A program made the translations under genes and the position numbers. DNA of 64,000 nt. Source: an uncultured Senegalimassilia sp. (GTDB lineage Bacteria; Actinomycetota; Coriobacteriia; Coriobacteriales; Eggerthellaceae). Every line of letters begins with the position of its first letter. Positions within the stretch are counted from its first letter, which is position 1. Under the pieces are notes generated by a model. The model was not told the DNA's origin. It did not search any database and saw only the letters and a program-made list of their open reading frames with translations. The stretch is from positions 1 through 64,000 of the forward strand of contig NZ_CAKUAT010000001.1 of assembly GCF_934636665.1 (NCBI RefSeq). Direction: 5' to 3'. Shown here in pieces: positions 49,450-59,900 of this stretch.

Positions 49450-50250
49450 CTAGCGCACCTCCCCTAACGCCAGCAGGGCGCGGCGCACGAGCACGGGCGC
49501 AAGCGCGCGGCGGTACTCGGCGCTGCCCCACATGTTCCCGGAAACGCGGATGCTTTCCGCGGCGTGCTCGGCGAAGGCCGCAGCGCTTGCCTCGGTGATG
49601 CCGTCGGCAAGGATGCCCCGGTCATCGCGCAAAAGCACGGCACGACCCGGGCGTGCGCCCACCGTCACGCGGTACTCGTCGCCCACCCTCGCCGCCATGC
49701 AGTTGATCGTGGGAAGGTCGGTGCGCTGCTTGCGCACGGCCTGGTACGCGAAGGCGCCGGGGCGCTTCTTGACGATAAGGCGCACGAGGATGTCCTTGTC
49801 GTAGGGCATGTTCACGAACCGTTCCAGGGGCACGATGCCGCCTTCATGCAGCTCAACGTAGCTGTCCATGGCAAGAAACGCCGTGACGATGTCGGAGAAA
49901 CCCATGCGACGCCACAGGCTTCCGCCCAGCGTGGCGCCGTTGCGGAACTGCACGCCCACGATGTCTTGGAACGCCGCCTTGATGGCGCCGCAGGAATAGG
50001 CGTCAAGGCCGGCATGGGTTTCCATCTGGCGCAGGGTGACCATGGCGCCGATGCGGAACTCCTCGTCGGTCTCCTCGATGGTGTCCAAGCCCAGATCGCA
50101 CAGGTCGATGGCGGTGCCGAACGAATGGTTGCCCATCTTCAGCCACATCATGCCCGCCACCACGCGATTGCGCTTCTTCTGGTTCAGCTCCCAAGCCTCC
50201 TGCAGGCTTTGCGGGCGCTCATATTTCTGAAAGGTAATAATGATGCACAC
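49450..50250 (-). CDS. Molybdenum hydroxylase FAD-binding subunit
   Basis: A 266-residue FAD subunit with VVAGMMWLKMGNHSFGTAID, then IGAMVTLRQME, the FAD-binding FRNGATLGGSLWRRMGFSDI and the C-terminal CO-dehydrogenase flavoprotein domain. The frame begins with GTG 50250, with only a poor ribosome site, so the start is uncertain. A TATAAT (50283-50288, minus strand) fits the operon promoter. It is the first of six tightly packed genes. Confidence 0.86.
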   Translation of the reverse strand: MCIIITFQKYERPQSLQEAWELNQKKRNRVVAGMMWLKMGNHSFGTAIDLCDLGLDTIEETDEEFRIGAMVTLRQMETHAGLDAYSCGAIKAAFQDIVGVQFRNGATLGGSLWRRMGFSDIVTAFLAMDSYVELHEGGIVPLERFVNMPYDKDILVRLIVKKRPGAFAYQAVRKQRTDLPTINCMAARVGDEYRVTVGARPGRAVLLRDDRGILADGITEASAAAFAEHAAESIRVSGNMWGSAEYRRALAPVLVRRALLALGEVR

Positions 50251-50367
50251 CCCGTTGCTTGAGGTTTATAGAAACGTACATATTATACTGTGGCCAGGGA
50301 ATCCTTCGAAAGCCCCGCACACCGAACCCGACCGACCGACCATCGAATCTGCAAAGGCGAACCAACC

Positions 50368-51009
50368 ATGACCAGCCCCATTGAAACCCCGAACGCCGTA
50401 CACGGCTGCATCATCATGGCATCGGGCCTGGGCAGGCGCTTCGGGTCGAACAAGCTTATGGCTAGCCTTGACGGCGCGGCGCTTATAGCCCACGCGATCA
50501 AGGCCTGCGACGGGTTGTTCGCGAAACGCGTGGCGGTCACGCGCCACGAGGACGTGGCGAAGCTGTGCCGCAGCTTAGGCGTGGAAGCCATCCTGCATGA
50601 CGAACCGCTCAGAAGCGACACCGTGCGCCTGGGGATGCAGGCCATGGGCGGGTGCGATACGGTCACGTTCATCCAGGCGGACCAGCCGCTCATCAGCGCG
50701 AACACCCTTGCCGCCCTGCTCCGCGGCGCCGAGGCGCACCCCGAGCTCATTTGGCGCGTCAGCTTCCAGGGCACACCGGGCGCACCCGTGTTGTTCCCCA
50801 GCTGGGCCTTCGACGAGCTGCGCGCGCTCCCGCCCGGCAAGGGCGGCGGCTTCGTAGCCAAAGCGCATGCGCGACGCGTGCGTTGCGTTGAAGCCGCTAG
50901 CGAATGGGAGCTGTTCGATGTGGACACCGTGCAGGACCTGGAGGTGCTGCAGGCGCACATGAGGGAATGCCGAGATGCCGCCATGAGCGGCCAAAGCCCG
51001 ATCGGATAG
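50368..51009 (+). CDS. MocA-like molybdenum cofactor cytidylyltransferase
   Basis: A 213-residue nucleotidyltransferase: GCIIMASGLGRRFGSNKLMA at the N-terminus (the G-x-G-x-R-x-G-x-x-K nucleotide loop), then VTFIQADQPLISANTLAAL and GTPGAPVLFPSWAFDEL. It probably makes the MCD form of Moco for the divergent hydroxylase operon. ATG 50368 has AAAGG upstream. The E. coli MocA/YgfJ relationship is inferred from fold and context. Confidence 0.8.
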   Translation: MTSPIETPNAVHGCIIMASGLGRRFGSNKLMASLDGAALIAHAIKACDGLFAKRVAVTRHEDVAKLCRSLGVEAILHDEPLRSDTVRLGMQAMGGCDTVTFIQADQPLISANTLAALLRGAEAHPELIWRVSFQGTPGAPVLFPSWAFDELRALPPGKGGGFVAKAHARRVRCVEAASEWELFDVDTVQDLEVLQAHMRECRDAAMSGQSPIG

Positions 51010-51159
51010 CCAAACGAGCCATCAGGCGTGCCACGCACATGCCGCAAAACCGCACAACACGACGGAGCAAGCCATCAGGCGCGCCAGCACGCCGCCAGCT
51101 AAGCCGCACGACACCGCAGGACAGGGCTCGCCCATCCGCAAAAGCCCCTGAAAGCCCGA

Positions 51160-51195
51160 AATGCCCGGCAGGTCACGCAGACCTACCGGGCATTC
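51160..51195. terminator. Terminator between mocA-like gene and permease
   Basis: AATGCCCGGCAGGTC pairs with GACCTACCGGGCATT (one mismatch), followed by TCTCAT. It lies between convergent genes. The preceding 51010-51159 holds repeated GCC/CGC-rich sequence and no gene. Confidence 0.6.
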
Positions 51196-51219
51196 TCATC
51201 ATATATGCGTCGCGAAAGG

Positions 51220-52707
51220 CTATACGTCTGCGTCGCTTTGGGTAATTTCCTTATCCTTGGGGAGCACGATGTTCAAGATGATGGCCATGGCCGCCGCGGC
51301 AACGATGCCGGAGCCGCCGAAGATCAGGCTAACCATCTGGGGAGCGCCTGCCAAAACCGCCGGGTTGGCGCCGATGCCGTAGCCCAGGCCCAAGGCCACC
51401 GACACGATGCTCAGATTGCGCGGGGTCAAAGGCTCGCGCGTGATGAGCTGGATGCCGCTGACCACGATGGAGGCGAACATGATGACGGCCGCGCCGCCCA
51501 GAACGGACTGCGGCATGATGGAGACCACCGCGCCCAGCTTCGGGCACAAACCGCATAAGATCAGGAACACCGCGCCGCAGGCCAGGGCCTTGCGGTTGAC
51601 CATCTTCGTCATGGTGACCAGGCCGACGTTCTGGCTGAACGAGGTGTTCGGCAATACGCCGAACAGGGCCGCCGCGGTGGAGCCCAAGCCGTCGCAGATC
51701 ACGCCGCCGGAAAGCTCCTTGTCGGTGGCCTCGCGGTTCATGCCGCCCTGCGTGACGCCGGAGATGTCGCCGACGGTCTCGACGGCGGTGACCACGAACA
51801 TCACGAGCACGGGGGCGATGGCGCGCATGTCGAACACAGGCGCCACGGGCAACGGGTTGGGCACGGCGAACCATGCCGCTGCGGCAACCTTATCCCAGTT
51901 CAAAACCCATGCCTTCGTATATTCGACGCCGTTCGCGTCGACACCGGTGGTGGGCAGGACCATGCCCATGATGCCCGCCGCGATATAGCCGACGATGATG
52001 CCGACCAAAATGGAGGATGCGCTCAAAAACCCGGTGGTCGCGTGCTTGACCGCCAAAATGACCACCAGCACGACAAGCGCCAGGCACAGGTTCTCAAACG
52101 AGCCGAAGTCTTTGGCGCTGGCGCCGCCGCCGAAGGTGTTCACGCCGACGCTGATCAAGCTCAAGCCGATGGAGAGCACCACCGTGCCCGTGACCACGGC
52201 CGGGAAGAACCGGCGCAGGGGCTTGAGGAAAAAGCCAAGCACGGCCTCGAACAGGCCGCCGATGATGGAAGCGCCCATGATGGCACCGTAGGCCAACAGG
52301 CCGCCGCCCATGGATGCCGCCACGGAGTTAAACACGCCGATGAAGCCTGAGGACGTGCCCATGATGATGGGCACCCTGCCGCCGATGGGGCCGACGCCGA
52401 ACAGCTGGACCAAAGTCACCACGCCAGCGATCCACATGGCGTTTTGCAGCAGCGCCAGCTGCACGTCCGCGAACTCCGCACCCGCCAGGCCGCACGCGCC
52501 CGTGACGATCAAAAGCGGCGTCAGGTTGCCCACGAACATCGCCAGCACGTGCTGCAGGCCCAGCGGAATGGCCTGCGCCATCGACATGTCGCCCTCGAAC
52601 GAGAAAACGCCGAGCGACTTTGCGTTACCGGAGGTTTCCTCCGAAGCAGCGGCCGAGCAATCCTTCTCCTGAGGCTGCTCTACCGCCTCCGGCTTCTCAT
52701 CTACCAT
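51220..52707 (-). CDS. NCS2-family xanthine/purine permease
   Basis: A 495-residue transporter with 12-14 helices. NCS2 motifs are PLGLQHVLAMFVGNLTPLLI, VPIIMGTSSGFIGVFN, the nucleobase site VVTAVETVGDISGVTQGGMN and LPNTSFSQNVGLVTMTKMVN. The Q/N pattern of the last is typical of xanthine/uric acid permeases. Start ATG 52707 with GGGGG upstream. It is close to the purine-hydroxylase operon, suggesting substrate supply. Confidence 0.87.
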   Translation of the reverse strand: MVDEKPEAVEQPQEKDCSAAASEETSGNAKSLGVFSFEGDMSMAQAIPLGLQHVLAMFVGNLTPLLIVTGACGLAGAEFADVQLALLQNAMWIAGVVTLVQLFGVGPIGGRVPIIMGTSSGFIGVFNSVAASMGGGLLAYGAIMGASIIGGLFEAVLGFFLKPLRRFFPAVVTGTVVLSIGLSLISVGVNTFGGGASAKDFGSFENLCLALVVLVVILAVKHATTGFLSASSILVGIIVGYIAAGIMGMVLPTTGVDANGVEYTKAWVLNWDKVAAAAWFAVPNPLPVAPVFDMRAIAPVLVMFVVTAVETVGDISGVTQGGMNREATDKELSGGVICDGLGSTAAALFGVLPNTSFSQNVGLVTMTKMVNRKALACGAVFLILCGLCPKLGAVVSIMPQSVLGGAAVIMFASIVVSGIQLITREPLTPRNLSIVSVALGLGYGIGANPAVLAGAPQMVSLIFGGSGIVAAAAMAIILNIVLPKDKEITQSDADV

Positions 52708-53057
52708 GCACATCCCCCTTCCAAAGGACGGAAACTGCAAAAAAATAGCACCCTGGCGCGTCTTTTTGAAGAAGGCATGGAGTAATTTACACGTACGTGA
52801 CATTTTCGGGCACGCCCATGGCAGCCCCAAACGCAAAGCGGGAGCGCCGCCCGTTCGGCAACGCCCCCGCCTACATGCGCCATGAGCGCCTTGCGGCAGC
52901 ATGCCGACGCCTTCAACGCAAACCCGTCATTCAGAAAAGATGCGGCTTCAAGTCAAAGAAAACGGCCGCCTCGATTACGGGACGGCCGCAAACATCATGA
53001 AAAGAAGCCCCGCTCGCGGAAGCCGGGCACGTGCCCGGCCCCTTCGCCGCGCCGCCC
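52708..53057. other. Intergenic region between permease and ddh
   Basis: No gene supported. It holds the permease leader, a palindrome CACGTACGTG near 52790-52799, two ACGGCCGC direct repeats and a perfect 18-bp palindrome GCCGGGCACGTGCCCGGC (53022-53039). The last, followed on the minus strand by a GC hairpin and TTCTTTTC, probably terminates ddh. No purine riboswitch core was recognised. Confidence 0.5.
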
Positions 53058-54035
53058 TTACAGCATGTGGGCGCGCAGCTCTTCGCCGCTTACGGGCGAA
53101 AGATAGGCGGGCGCGATGTCGAACACGGTCTTGCAGCCCTTCGCGCCCTCGGAGGCCAAGCGCGCGACCGCGCGAGCGTAGGACACCAGCACGCAGGCGG
53201 TGAACTCGGGGTTGGAGCCCAGGTCGAGCGAGTACTCGATGCGGCAATCCTTGCCGCCGGCCGTGGTGCCCGTGCGGATGACGAAGCCGCCGTGCGGCAG
53301 CCCCGCGTGGTCGCGATCAAGCTCTTCCTGGCTGATGAAGTTCACCGTGACGTCGTACTCGTCGAAGTAGTTCGGCATCTCGACGATCTGCTTCTCCACC
53401 GCCTGGGCGTCGGCGCCCTCCTCGAGCACCACCCAGCACTCGCGGGTGTGCTTCTGGCGCGTGGTCAGCTGCGGGTTGCCGCCGGCGCGCACCGCCTCGA
53501 GCGCGGCAGGCACGGGGATGGTGTACTGGCGCGCATCGGCCACGCCGGGGATGCGGCGCAGCGCGTCGGAGTGCCCCTGGGAAACCCCGCGGCCCCAGAA
53601 CGTGTAGTCCGCGCCCTGCGGCAGGATGCAGTTGGCGTACAGGCGGTTCAGCGAGAACAGACCCGGGTCCCAGCCGCAGGAGATGAGCGCGCACGTGCCG
53701 GCCTCGCGGGCGGCCGCGTCGACGTTCGCGAAATGCGCGGGAATGTTGGCGTGCGTGTCGAACGAGTCCACCACGTTGTACAGCGCCGCGTACTTCGGCG
53801 TCTGCTCGGGCAGGTCGGTGGCGCTGCCGCCGCACAGGATGAGCACGTCGATGTCCTCGTTGCCGGTCTCAAGGTCGGCCACGGAACGGACGGGCACGCC
53901 CTCGGTGGCGATGCTCACGCTTGCGGGGTCGCGGCGCGTGTACACCGCTGCGAGCTCCATGTCGTCGTTCTGGCGAATGGCCAGCTCAACGCCACGTCCA
54001 AGGTTTCCGTATCCCAAAATGCCGATGCGAGTCAT
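53058..54035 (-). CDS. ddh: meso-Diaminopimelate D-dehydrogenase
   Basis: A 325-residue Ddh. The NADP fold is MTRIGILGYGNLGRGVELAI; substrate-binding segments include CGGSATDLPEQTPKYAALYN, SCGWDPGLFSLNRLY, FWGRGVSQGHSDALRRIPGV and KHTRECWVVLE. It makes meso-DAP for peptidoglycan and lysine by the one-step route from tetrahydrodipicolinate. Start ATG 54035 has AAGGAAG upstream; the extended frame to 54323 is unsupported. Confidence 0.92.
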   Translation of the reverse strand: MTRIGILGYGNLGRGVELAIRQNDDMELAAVYTRRDPASVSIATEGVPVRSVADLETGNEDIDVLILCGGSATDLPEQTPKYAALYNVVDSFDTHANIPAHFANVDAAAREAGTCALISCGWDPGLFSLNRLYANCILPQGADYTFWGRGVSQGHSDALRRIPGVADARQYTIPVPAALEAVRAGGNPQLTTRQKHTRECWVVLEEGADAQAVEKQIVEMPNYFDEYDVTVNFISQEELDRDHAGLPHGGFVIRTGTTAGGKDCRIEYSLDLGSNPEFTACVLVSYARAVARLASEGAKGCKTVFDIAPAYLSPVSGEELRAHML

Positions 54036-54393
54036 TTCGCTTCCTTTCCCGATGCGGCGATGCAGGGCCGCGATAGTGCCTGAAAAACGCTTCCATGATA
54101 CGCGTATCGCGCGCCGAACCCGCAAGCGCCGCGCAATTTCCGCATACCAACCGTATAGGGAAACAGCCGCGAAGCCCTCGCGGCACATCGGCAAGCCCGT
54201 ACGCGGCACGACAGCGAACACTTGCTCGCGGCGCAACGGCGAACGCCCCGTCCGCAGCACCGCAGCCGACCCCCGCGCAACACCGCCCGACAGTCCGCTC
54301 GCAGCAGCGGCAATCCCACGCACGGCGTCCGGCGCGCGTATCGATCCAGCGATATCCTACCGGGCCCCTTCCCTTCCTGTTAGAATACGGCCC

Positions 54394-55317
54394 ATGAAAC
54401 TGCAACAGCTCAGATACGTCATCCAAGTAGCCGAATCCGGGTCGCTTACCGCGGCGGCGGAGAAGCTCTTCATCGCGCAGCCCAGCCTTTCCAAGGCGGT
54501 CTCGGAGCTTGAGCGCGAGATGGACATCACCATCTTCACGCGCTCGCGCACCGGCGTCGTGCCCACCGAGGAGGGCATGCGCTTCCTTTCGCGCGCCCGC
54601 CAGGTCATCGAGCAAGCCGACCTTCTGGAAGGCGAATACAAGGGCACCGACCGCATCCGCCGCGTGTTCGGCATATCCACCCAGCATTACGCCTTCGTGG
54701 TGAACGCGTTCGTCTCGCTCGTGCGCGAATACGACCGCAACCGCTACGAGTTCTCGCTGCGCGAGACGTCCACCGCCGGCATCATCGACGACGTGCGGGT
54801 GCAGCGCAGCGAGCTGGGCGTGCTGTACCGCTGCGACTTCAACGAAAGCGTCATCTCGAACGTGGTGAAGTCGGCCGACCTGCACTTCGTACCGCTGTTC
54901 CGTGCGAAACCGCACGTGTTCGTCAGCCGCAACAGCCCGCTGGCGCGCCTTGAGCGCGCCACCCTTGCCGACCTGGCGCCCTACCCGCGCCTGAGTTACG
55001 ACCAGGGCATCCGCAACTCGCTGTACTACGCCGAGGAGCTGCACATCGCCGAGGCGGTGGACAAGAGCATCGTGGTGACCGACCGCGCGACGCTGTTCAA
55101 CCTGATCATCGGCCTTGACGGCTACACCATCTCAAGCGGCATCCTCTCCGAGGACCTCAATGGCAGCCAGATCGTGTCCATCCCGCTCGAAAGCCCCGAG
55201 CATATGGAGCTGGGATACGTCAAGCGCGCCGACCGCCCCCTGTCCTCGGTGGCCGAACGCTACCTGCAGCTGCTGCAGGAATACGTGAACGAATACCAGC
55301 GAGAAGCCGGCGAATAA
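54394..55317 (+). CDS. LysR-family regulator
   Basis: A 307-residue LysR protein: MKLQQLRYVIQVAESGSLTA, then AAEKLFIAQPSLSKAVSELE, and a full effector domain. Its HTH resembles the CysB/YwbI-like group. It lies 253 bases upstream of, and co-directional with, the MetE-like gene and could regulate it. It is divergent from ddh; the shared upstream region 54036-54393 contains no other gene. Confidence 0.85.
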   Translation: MKLQQLRYVIQVAESGSLTAAAEKLFIAQPSLSKAVSELEREMDITIFTRSRTGVVPTEEGMRFLSRARQVIEQADLLEGEYKGTDRIRRVFGISTQHYAFVVNAFVSLVREYDRNRYEFSLRETSTAGIIDDVRVQRSELGVLYRCDFNESVISNVVKSADLHFVPLFRAKPHVFVSRNSPLARLERATLADLAPYPRLSYDQGIRNSLYYAEELHIAEAVDKSIVVTDRATLFNLIIGLDGYTISSGILSEDLNGSQIVSIPLESPEHMELGYVKRADRPLSSVAERYLQLLQEYVNEYQREAGE

Positions 55318-55498
55318 GGGCGCCCACCCTCGCGCGCGAGCCCTTCGACGCGCGAGGCGAGCACGCTCCCGCGTGAGCGGCGCAGGCAGCGCACCTCAAG
55401 GCATGAAGAGGGTCGCCCGCCGGCACCCGACACCGCGCGCCGCCCGCGCAGCCCACCTACGTATCCATTCCTTTTAGCTATACATATCCCTACCAAAC

Positions 55499-55514
55499 CG
55501 ATAGTTTTCTATCG
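55499..55514. promoter_or_regulatory. Palindrome upstream of the MetE-like gene
   Basis: CGATAGTTTTCTATCG is a perfect 6-4-6 inverted repeat 56 bases before the ATG, in a locally AT-rich stretch (55475-55520). It has the T-N-A form of a LysR-type site and may be bound by the LysR protein encoded upstream. Confidence 0.5.
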
Positions 55515-55569
55515 CGCAGGCCTGTGGCATCCTTTCCCTCGCAACACAAGCGACGAAAGGACGCAACCC

Positions 55570-56688
55570 ATGGCCATCACCAACCCTCCCTACGCATACG
55601 ACATCGTCGGCAGCTTCCTGCGCCCCGAGGCACTCAAGCAGGCGCGCGCCGATTTCGCCGCCGGGACCATCACGCGCGAGCAGCTGACCGCCGCCGAGGA
55701 CGCCGCCATCGCAGACTTGGTGGAAAAGGAGAAGCAGGCGGGCCTGAAGGCCGTCACCGACGGCGAGTTCCGCCGCGCCATGTGGCACCTCGACTTCCTG
55801 GAGGGCCTGCAAAACGTCGAGCACGTCGACGCCGAAACGTGGTCGGTCGAGTTCAAGGGCCCCAAGCCCAAGGGCGCTCAGCTGGTGTTCCGCGACAAGA
55901 TCGCCTTCGGCGACCACCCGTTCCTGGCCCATTTCGCCAAGCTGCGCGACATCGCCAGCGACTATCCGGTGAAGCTGACCATCCCCGCGCCCTCCATGCT
56001 GCACCTCATCCCCTGCGTGCGCGGCAAGGCCACGTACCGCCCCATCGAGCGCTACGCCGATGAGCAGATGCTCTTCGACGACATCGTCGAGGTGTACCGC
56101 GACGCCGTGCGCGCCTTCTACGACCTGGGCTGCCGCTACCTGCAGTTCGACGATACCAGCTGGGGCGAGTTCTGCGACCCGGCCAAGCGCGAGGCGTACG
56201 CCGCCGAGGGCATCGACGTGGACCAGGTGGCGAAAAACTACGTGGACGCGATCAACCGCATCCTTGAGGCAAAGCCCGCCGACATGACCATCACCACGCA
56301 CATCTGCCGTGGCAACTTCCGCTCCACGTGGTTCTCCTCCGGCGGCTACGAGCCCGTGGCCGAGGTGCTGTTCGGCGGCGCGAACTACGACGGCTTCTTC
56401 CTGGAGTACGACTCCGACCGCTCCGGCGATTTCGCCCCGCTTTCGCACATCCGCGACCAGAAAGTGGTATTGGGCCTGGTCACGTCCAAGTTCCCCGAGC
56501 TGGAGAACGAGGACGACGTAATCGCGCGCATCCACGAGGCGGCGCAGTACGTGCCGCTCGAGCAGCTGCGCCTGTCCACGCAGTGCGGATTCTCCTCCAC
56601 TGAGGAGGGCAACGTGCTCACCGAGGATGACCAGTGGGCCAAGATAGCCCTGGTACGCCGCATCGCCGAGCGCGTCTGGGGCGAGTAG
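55570..56688 (+). CDS. MetE-like cobalamin-independent methionine synthase family protein
   Basis: 372 residues, equivalent to the C-terminal catalytic half of MetE (YxjG/YxjH group): YDIVGSFLRPEALKQARADF, VTDGEFRR, QFDDTSWGEFCD, HICRGNFRSTW and LSTQCGFSSTEEGN. The zinc ligands expected are H/C of HICRGN and C of STQCGF. These short forms use other methyl donors than full MetE. AAAGGA lies upstream. Confidence 0.85.
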   Translation: MAITNPPYAYDIVGSFLRPEALKQARADFAAGTITREQLTAAEDAAIADLVEKEKQAGLKAVTDGEFRRAMWHLDFLEGLQNVEHVDAETWSVEFKGPKPKGAQLVFRDKIAFGDHPFLAHFAKLRDIASDYPVKLTIPAPSMLHLIPCVRGKATYRPIERYADEQMLFDDIVEVYRDAVRAFYDLGCRYLQFDDTSWGEFCDPAKREAYAAEGIDVDQVAKNYVDAINRILEAKPADMTITTHICRGNFRSTWFSSGGYEPVAEVLFGGANYDGFFLEYDSDRSGDFAPLSHIRDQKVVLGLVTSKFPELENEDDVIARIHEAAQYVPLEQLRLSTQCGFSSTEEGNVLTEDDQWAKIALVRRIAERVWGE

Positions 56689-56719
56689 GCCGCCAGCGCC
56701 CGCAACCGAACCCGATACG

Positions 56720-56757
56720 TTAGGCCCGGAACAATAATTCCGGGCCTAACTTGTTTT
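56720..56757 (+). terminator. Terminator of the MetE-like gene
   Basis: TTAGGCCCGGAA (56720-56731) pairs perfectly with 56738-56749 around CAATAA, followed by CTTGTTTT. Confidence 0.88.
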
Positions 56758-56902
56758 GACGCGGGATAACGCCTGACGCAACGCTGGTTCCGAAAATGGC
56801 ACCGCTCTGACTTTACAAACCTGCGCAACGGTCCACCCGAAGCGACCCATGATAGAATCGCCATTAATCTCAATCGGATTCCGCATATAGCAAAGGCTTG
56901 GG

Positions 56903-59900
56903 ATGAACAAGCGCACCACCAGCAAAGTCAGCCGAATCTCGCGCGTCCTCATGACGGCGCTCACCATCGTGCTCATCTTCTTGTTCCTCGACATCATGTC
57001 GCTGGTCGCAGACATACAAGGCACCGCGCGCGTGGTGAACTACGCCGGCTTAGTGCGCGGCACCACGCAACGCATCGTGAAGATGGAGGATGCTGGGCTT
57101 GCGCAAGACAAGATGATCGAGTCCGTGGAATCCTACATCGACGGTCTGCGCTATGGAAGCGATGACCTGGATCTGGTGCGCCTTGACGACGAGGCCTACC
57201 AGGCGAAGATGACCGAGCTAGCCGACCGCTTCGCCGACCTTCGCACCGAGATCGAGCGCGTGCGCGAAACCGGCTACCAAGACACCGACATCATCGCGAA
57301 AAGCGAGGCCTTCTTCGAACTCTGTGACCAGACCACCGGGCTGGCGGAGGAATACTCGCAAGAGAAGGCCTCATCTCTCGATTACCTTGAGAACATCGTC
57401 ATAGCCGATATCGTGGGCCTGCTGACGTTGTTCGCCATCGAGCTTGTCCGCGCACTGCGCACCGCGGCCCTGAACAGGCAGCTGCAGCGCAAGGTGTACC
57501 TTGACGAGGCGACGGGCCTTCCCAACAAGAACAAATGCGAGGAGATCTTGTCGCAGGTCGAGCCCATCCACCCCGAAAGCCCCTTAGCCGTGTTCGTGTT
57601 CGACCTGAACAACCTTCGCACCATCAACAACAACCTCGGGCACGAAAAGGGCGACGAATACATCCGCTCTTTCGCGCTGCAGCTGGCGAAGGTGCAAAGC
57701 CCCCTGTGCTTCGCTGGCCGCTATGGCGGCGACGAGTTCCTAGCGGTGCTGCGCGACGCCGATGCCGCGCAGGCCGCGGCGCTGCTCGACCGGATAAGGC
57801 GCGACGCCGATGAATATTCTCAGGCGCATCCCGATATGCCCGTCAGCTATGCCGCAGGCTATGCCTTGTCCAGCGAATTCGAATCCCCCACCATGCGCGA
57901 GCTGTTCCGCCAAGCGGACAAGAACATGTACATAGACAAGAACAACGCGCGCCTTGCCGAGACAGCGGCGCGTCAGCGGCAAAACGAGCGCATCCTGAAG
58001 CAGGTTTCCGGCCTTGGATTCCATTTCTCCAACTGCATATACTGCGACGCCAAGCTCGATCAATACCGCATCCTGCGCGCATCGTCGAACATGTTCCTGG
58101 CCGACAGCGGAAACTACTCGGGCGCTGTCGAGCAGTTCGCATGCTCGCTGGCCTGCGAAGACCAGCGGTTGGAGATGCGCCGCACGCTGCAGCTGGAAAC
58201 GCTTCGCGAACGCCTTACCCCGCAAAGCGAGCCTATTGAACTGGTGCTGCAAAGCCCCAAGTGGCGCGGTCGCATCACCGCGCTGTACCTTGACGGCGCC
58301 GAAAAAGGGGCGCTCCATCATTTCGTGGTCGCCCTCGAGCCGTTCTCCGACGGCACCGCAAGCGAGAAGCAGCAGCTCTCCCGCTACTATGACCAGCTCA
58401 AGCAATCCATCCTCGAGAACAGCGGCGGCTACGTGGACGCGCTGCTCGATTCGGCGCAGGCGGCGTATTCGGTCGATCTGACCAACGACCGCCTTGAACA
58501 GGTATTCTTCGAGCCCAATGGGGGCTTCACCGAGCAGAATCTACAGCTGCCCTGCTCCTACACGGCCTTTTGCCGCAAACATGCCGGATCGATCACCGAG
58601 GGCACGCTGGAAAGCTATCAGCTGGCGGATTGCTCGGAGAAGCTGCTTGCGCGCTTTAAGGGCGGCGCGAACGAGGTGACCATCGAGTTCAGCGAAATCA
58701 AGCCCGACGGCAAGATGAAATGGCTGCAAAAGGTCGTGCTTATGTCTCAGGACTCGCAATACCGCGCCGACACCCAAGACGAAGTGCCCATCGTTCGCGG
58801 CATCGTGCTGCTCAAGGACACCTCGGCGTTCCACGAACAGGAGCAAGCGGAAAAGCACCGCCTTGAGCAGGCACTGCAAACCGCCGACTCCGAGAGCAAG
58901 GCGAAAACCGAGTTCATGAACCGCATGAGCCACGACTTCCGCACGCCCATCAACGGGATTTTAGGCATGCTCAACATCATCGAGGCAAGTGAGCAGGACC
59001 CCGCGAAAACCCGCCAATGCCTGGACAAGATCCAGCTTTCAGCGAACCATCTGCTCGACCTGGTCAACGACGTGCTCGACATGAACAAGCTGAACTCTGG
59101 GCAGGCGGTGCTCGAACAGGACGAGTTCGATCTGCTGGAGCTGGCCGATGACGTGGAATCGCTCGTTGCCGCGCAAATGCTGGAAAGCGGCATCTCCCAC
59201 GAGCGATACCGCAAGGACGTGCAGCATACCCAGCTCATCGGCAGCGACCTGCGGTTGCGCCAGATCATGCTCAACCTGTTCAGCAACGCCATCAAGTACA
59301 ACAAACCCGGCGGGCGAGTGGACACCTACATCACCGAGCTTTCCTGCGACGGCGATACAGCGCTATTCGAGTTCAAGATCGCCGACACCGGCATCGGTAT
59401 GAGCGAGGAATTCGTGTCCGAGCACCTGTTCAAGCCGTTCACGCAGGAGCAGAACGGCGCGCGCACCCGCTACCAGGGCACCGGCTTGGGCATGTCCATC
59501 GTGAAAACGCTCATCGACGCCATGGACGGCGCCATCAGCGTGCAAAGCACACCCGATGTTGGAACGGAGATAACCTTCACGCTCCCGTTCAAGATAAACG
59601 ACAACGTAGCGGCGCACCCCGAACGCGCGCAGGCCGCCCTGCAATCCGAGGGTTCCCTTTCCGGCAAGCGCGTACTGCTCGTGGAGGACAACGACCTGAA
59701 CATGGAGATCGCCGAGTTCTACCTGGACCACGCCGGCGCCGCCGTGGTCAAAGCATGGAACGGCAAAGAAGCGATCCAGATGTTCGCAAACTCGAAGCCG
59801 GGCACGATCTCGCTGATCTTGATGGATTTGATGATGCCCGTCATGGACGGCTACGAGGCCACCCGCGCCATACGCGCGCTCGACCGTCCCGACGCCTCCA

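Noticed and set aside
52708..52800. Purine riboswitch in the leader of the NCS2 permease
   Set aside because: The three-stem core with its conserved junction was not seen; only short dyads are present.
53022..53039. 18-bp palindrome as a regulatory operator
   Set aside because: It lies just past the ddh stop and is followed on that strand by a T-rich tail, so a terminator role is more likely.
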